DNA of 42,351 nucleotides from Bradyrhizobium liaoningense. GTDB lineage: Bacteria > Pseudomonadota > Alphaproteobacteria > Rhizobiales > Xanthobacteraceae. Numbering within the stretch: position 1 is the first letter of the stretch; each line of letters starts with the position of its first letter. The stretch spans positions 1 through 42,351 of the forward strand of contig NZ_JAFCJM010000060.1 in the NCBI RefSeq assembly GCF_018130955.1, read 5' to 3'. A program made the translations under genes and the position numbers. Under the pieces are notes generated by a model, which was not told the DNA's origin, made no database searches, and saw only the letters and a program-made list of their open reading frames with translations. This document shows, one piece after another, positions 39,752-42,351 of the stretch.

Positions 39752-40981
39752 ATGCCAGAGACACTGATCAAGGTCGATCTCACCAAGTCGGCTTACGAAA
39801 ATGACATGGTGCACAATCGCTGGCACCCCGACATCCCGATCGTGGCCTGGGTCAATCCCGGCGACGATTTCATCATCGAGACCTATGACTGGACCGGCGG
39901 CTTCATCAAGAACAACGATTCCGCCGATGACGTCCGCGACATCGATCTTTCGATCGTGCACTTCCTCTCCGGCCCGATCGGCGTCAAGGGCGCCGAGCCC
40001 GGCGACCTCCTCGTCGTCGATCTGCTCGACGTTGGTCCGCTGAAGGAAAGCCTCTGGGGCTTTAACGGCTTCTTCTCCAAGCAGAATGGCGGTGGCTTCC
40101 TCACCGATCACTTCCCGCTGGCGCAGAAGTCGATCTGGGACATCAAGGGCCTGTACACCTCGTCGCGCCATGTGCCCGGCGTGAACTTCGCGGGCCTGAT
40201 CCATCCCGGCCTGATCGGCTGTCTGCCCGATCCCAAGATGCTGGATATGTGGAACAAGCGCGAGGCCGAGCTGATCTCGACCAACCCGACTCGCGTGCCC
40301 GGCCTTGCCAATCCGCCCTTCGCGCCGACCGCCCATGGCGGCCGCGCCAAGGGCGATGTGAAAGCCAAGATCGGCGCCGAGGGTGCACGCACCGTGCCGC
40401 CGCGCGAGCATGGCGGCAATTGCGACATCAAGGATCTCTCGCGCGGCTCGAAGATCTACTTCCCGGTCTATGTGCCGGGCGCGGGCCTCTCGATGGGCGA
40501 TCTGCACTTCAGCCAGGGCGACGGCGAGATCACCTTCTGTGGCGCGATCGAAATGGCCGGCTGGCTGCATCTCAAGGTCGAGGTGATCAAGGACGGCATG
40601 GCGAAGTACGGCATCAAGAATCCGATCTTCAAGCCGTCGCCGATCACGCCGAACTACAAGGACTACCTGATCTTCGAAGGCATCTCGGTCGACGAGGCCG
40701 GCAAGCAGCACTATCTCGACGTTCACATCGCCTATCGACAGGCCTGCCTGAATGCGATCGAGTATCTCAAGAAGTTCGGCTACTCCGGTGCCCAGGCCTA
40801 TTCGATCCTCGGCACCGCGCCGTGCCAAGGCCACATCTCCGGCGTGGTCGACGTGCCTAACGCCTGCGCCACGCTCTGGCTCCCGACGGAGATTTTCGAC
40901 TTCGACGTGATGCCGTCGGCGGCAGGGCCCATCAAGCACATCAAGGGCGATGTCCAGATGCCGATTTCGCCGGATAAGTAA
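39752..40981 (+). CDS. fmdA: Formamidase
   Basis: A 409-residue enzyme of the FmdA_AmdA family, which hydrolyses formamide (and, in the acetamidase branch, acetamide) to ammonia and the acid. The start is MPETLIKVDLTKSAYENDMV. Family landmarks are HNRWHPDIPIVAWVNPGDDF, GAEPGDLLVVDLLDVGPL, PGVNFAGLIHPGLIGCLPD, PREHGGNCDIKDLSRGSKIY and LSMGDLHFSQGDGEI. The length equals other bacterial formamidases. An AGGGGAG ribosome site is about 8 bases before the ATG at 39752. It is co-transcribed with urtE (23-base gap), so the transporter probably imports formamide or short-chain amides, possibly also urea. A strong hairpin separates it from fmdB. Confidence 0.93.
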   Translation: MPETLIKVDLTKSAYENDMVHNRWHPDIPIVAWVNPGDDFIIETYDWTGGFIKNNDSADDVRDIDLSIVHFLSGPIGVKGAEPGDLLVVDLLDVGPLKESLWGFNGFFSKQNGGGFLTDHFPLAQKSIWDIKGLYTSSRHVPGVNFAGLIHPGLIGCLPDPKMLDMWNKREAELISTNPTRVPGLANPPFAPTAHGGRAKGDVKAKIGAEGARTVPPREHGGNCDIKDLSRGSKIYFPVYVPGAGLSMGDLHFSQGDGEITFCGAIEMAGWLHLKVEVIKDGMAKYGIKNPIFKPSPITPNYKDYLIFEGISVDEAGKQHYLDVHIAYRQACLNAIEYLKKFGYSGAQAYSILGTAPCQGHISGVVDVPNACATLWLPTEIFDFDVMPSAAGPIKHIKGDVQMPISPDK

Positions 40982-40995
40982 TCCCTGCGCGACGG

Positions 40996-41031
40996 GATGC
41001 GGGACGGCCAGCGTATTCGGCCGCCCGCATC
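40996..41031 (+). terminator. Strong hairpin between fmdA and fmdB
   Basis: GATGCGGG-a-CGGCC (40996-41009) pairs with GGCCG-CCCGCATC (41019-41031): 13 pairs with a one-base bulge and a 9-base loop. No T-run follows, so it may attenuate or stabilise the message rather than end it. Confidence 0.55.
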
Positions 41032-41071
41032 CGCCGCGGGAAGTACATGGCAACAGCGTAGGGTTGATACG

Positions 41072-41419
41072 ATGCCGGTCTATGAATATCTCTGTGACAA
41101 CTGCGGACCCTTCAAGGATCTGCGCCCGATGGCAGAATGCGACGATCCGCAGCCGTGTCCGCAATGTCAGGACGTGGCGCCGCGCGTGATCCTCACCGCG
41201 CCGAACTTTTTCTGCATGCCGGCGGAGAAGCGCAAGGCGCATGCCGTCAACGAGCGCAGCGCGCACGCGCCGCAGACGCTAGCGCAATACAAGGCCTCGC
41301 ATGGTCCCGGCTGCAGCTGCTGCTCCACGGGCAAGAAGAAGCCGGCGCGGCTCATGACCAAGACCAAGAGCGGTGCCAAGGGCTTCCCCACCGCGCGGCC
41401 GTGGATGATTAGCCACTAG
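41072..41419 (+). CDS. fmdB: FmdB family zinc-ribbon protein
   Basis: A 115-residue protein of the FmdB family. It starts MPVYEYLCDNCGPFKDLRPM, with two CxxC pairs (CDNC and CPQC in DDPQPCPQCQDVAPR) forming a zinc ribbon. The tail is Lys/Arg-rich with two more Cys (GPGCSCCSTGKKKP) and is unusually basic. FmdB was first described as a putative regulator of formamidase in Methylophilus; its true function is unclear. The start at 41072 is taken from the family; the frame extends to 40997 but that part is the hairpin. It is the last gene of the cluster, 90 bases after fmdA. Confidence 0.88.
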   Translation: MPVYEYLCDNCGPFKDLRPMAECDDPQPCPQCQDVAPRVILTAPNFFCMPAEKRKAHAVNERSAHAPQTLAQYKASHGPGCSCCSTGKKKPARLMTKTKSGAKGFPTARPWMISH

Positions 41420-42351
41420 GGATCGACCCTGCGAATTGGCGAGAAGCGGGTCCTAGAGCCTTCCCGATACCAGCCTCCTCATTTCCAACCACTGCTGAGC
41501 GCCACTTTCCCATGGCGGCCAGGCGTCCGCCCCATCTCGGTCGCTCCGGAACTCGGTCAAACTGTGACGTGGCGGGAGAGGGCAGGTCCTGGTGCAAGGC
41601 GGACACCAGCTTGGCTCGATATGATTTATACTCACACTGCTGGATGAGTATAAACGGATGCCCACTTCCTAATCTGAGTGGTCGAAATCTCACATACACC
41701 CTGCGAGCGGCGTGTGTACTCTCACACTCGTGTGCGCGACGTTGTGCACTGATAATCCGAAGAAGCGATCTTCGCTTCCAATTCATGCCCATATCGTCCT
41801 AGAAGAGCCAAGCAGGGGAAGCGTGCTCAAACCGGATTTCCCAATCGGTCCAATTGCATATAGGGTGGATTGAAGGTAAAATATCTCAGCAAAATGAATG
41901 ACTTAGATCGAAGATTTTCTACGGCCCCCATGATGGATTGGAGCGAGAGTTCAAGTTTTTCAAGTGATTAGAAGCCGGCGTGTGCACGACGTGTGCACCG
42001 GGAGATCAAGAAAAATCTCATCACGGCTAATGTGAGCAGAGCTTCTGAGATGTACGTGGGCTGCCTCGGATCGGCGGACGAGTACAAACAAGCGTTTCCG
42101 ATGGCGGTGGAAAGGGCTACGTGGGCGTACTAATCATTTTGCGCCTATCGCCGGTCGCGTCGGACACCGAGACTGGTGCTTCCTATCGTTCGCCAATAGA
42201 GACAATGAACAAAAGGGTGACGCGGACGACCCAGCAGACCCGGCATCGGCAGGTCCAGAACCGGATTGTCCGCCTTCATTCGGATCAGCGACTCGCGGTT
42301 AGTTGTTGGCGATATCGCTCGGCATCCCAATTCACCAGCGCGTGCTCATTC
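41420..42351. other. Gene-poor tail
   Basis: More than 900 bases with a lower GC than the preceding operon and no convincing gene. It has a perfect 10-bp inverted repeat (41625-41654) and two copies of GTGTGCAC three bases apart (41980-41998). A 45-codon protein-like plus frame ends near 42132 (ASEMYVGCLGSADEYKQAFP, then VERATWAY), and a minus frame open at the right edge has HALVNWDAERYRQQLTASR. The last two may be tails of genes but cannot be named. Confidence 0.4.
41625..41654. repeat. Perfect 10-bp inverted repeat
   Basis: TTTATACTCA (41625-41634) and TGAGTATAAA (41645-41654) are exact reverse complements around a 10-base loop. It has no terminator T-run. It lies about 200 bases after fmdB. 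Confidence 0.6.

Noticed and set aside
39725..41266. 513-codon minus-strand frame over fmdA
   Set aside because: Antisense of formamidase; shadow.
42289..42350. Partial minus-strand gene at the right edge
   Set aside because: Only about 20 codons, no recognisable motif; cannot be told from chance.
1..42351. CRISPR array
   Set aside because: No regularly spaced repeats were seen anywhere; the repeats found are isolated pairs.

Overview
The window looks like part of a Bradyrhizobium-type alphaproteobacterial chromosome. This is inferred from high GC, the codon use, the small-protein families present (DUF6894, phasin, host-attachment protein, HWE-type kinases), rhizobial IS66/IS1182-type transposase remnants, and a urea/short-chain-amide ABC transporter joined to a formamidase. 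No taxonomic search was run.

Left and centre (about 1-20,970) is accessory DNA with many broken genes. It holds a frameshifted DUF6894 gene, an intact Na+/H+ antiporter (nhaA), a host-attachment-like protein, an HWE-type histidine kinase broken by one in-frame stop, and several small conserved genes. It also holds a CopG-type regulator with a PHB-depolymerase-family esterase, a phasin, an IS66 transposase remnant abutting the tail of an IS1182-type transposase, a frameshifted DUF2130 gene, a sugar ABC ATPase, and two N-terminally truncated genes (strictosidine-synthase-like and Rieske oxygenase alpha subunit) that collide head to head. An MFS transporter and a NIPSNAP protein follow. Two partial copies of one tRNA-Lys(CTT)-like gene, sharing an identical 27-bp core (5395-5421 and 20135-20161), lie in direct orientation about 14.7 kb apart. 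They look like attachment-site remnants of an integrated element.

From 21,087 to 25,692 there is a well-organised five-gene minus-strand operon: VOC protein, Tat-type epoxide hydrolase, secreted cupin, AhpD-like protein and alpha/beta hydrolase. It diverges from a MarR regulator, and the shared promoter region carries two matching ATCG-N4-CGAT palindromes. From 25,777 to 30,052 come decayed pieces (a DnaQ-like exonuclease and a modD-like fragment) and a two-component pair resembling HoxA/HoxJ (HupR/HupT). In that pair the NtrC-type regulator has lost its receiver and the start of Walker A, while the kinase is intact.

The right part (30,286-41,419) is the most coherent and interesting unit. 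On the minus strand, a 1123-residue protein fuses an NCS1 (cytosine/hydantoin/allantoin permease-type) transporter to a cysteine-rich segment, a histidine kinase and a receiver, and its gene overlaps a LuxR-type response-regulator gene. Divergent from it are urtABCDE, fmdA (formamidase) and fmdB. The shared intergenic region has a perfect 18-bp palindrome. The likely logic, by inference, is a transporter-derived sensor for a small nitrogen compound that controls uptake and hydrolysis of urea or short-chain amides. The last 930 bases show no convincing gene.
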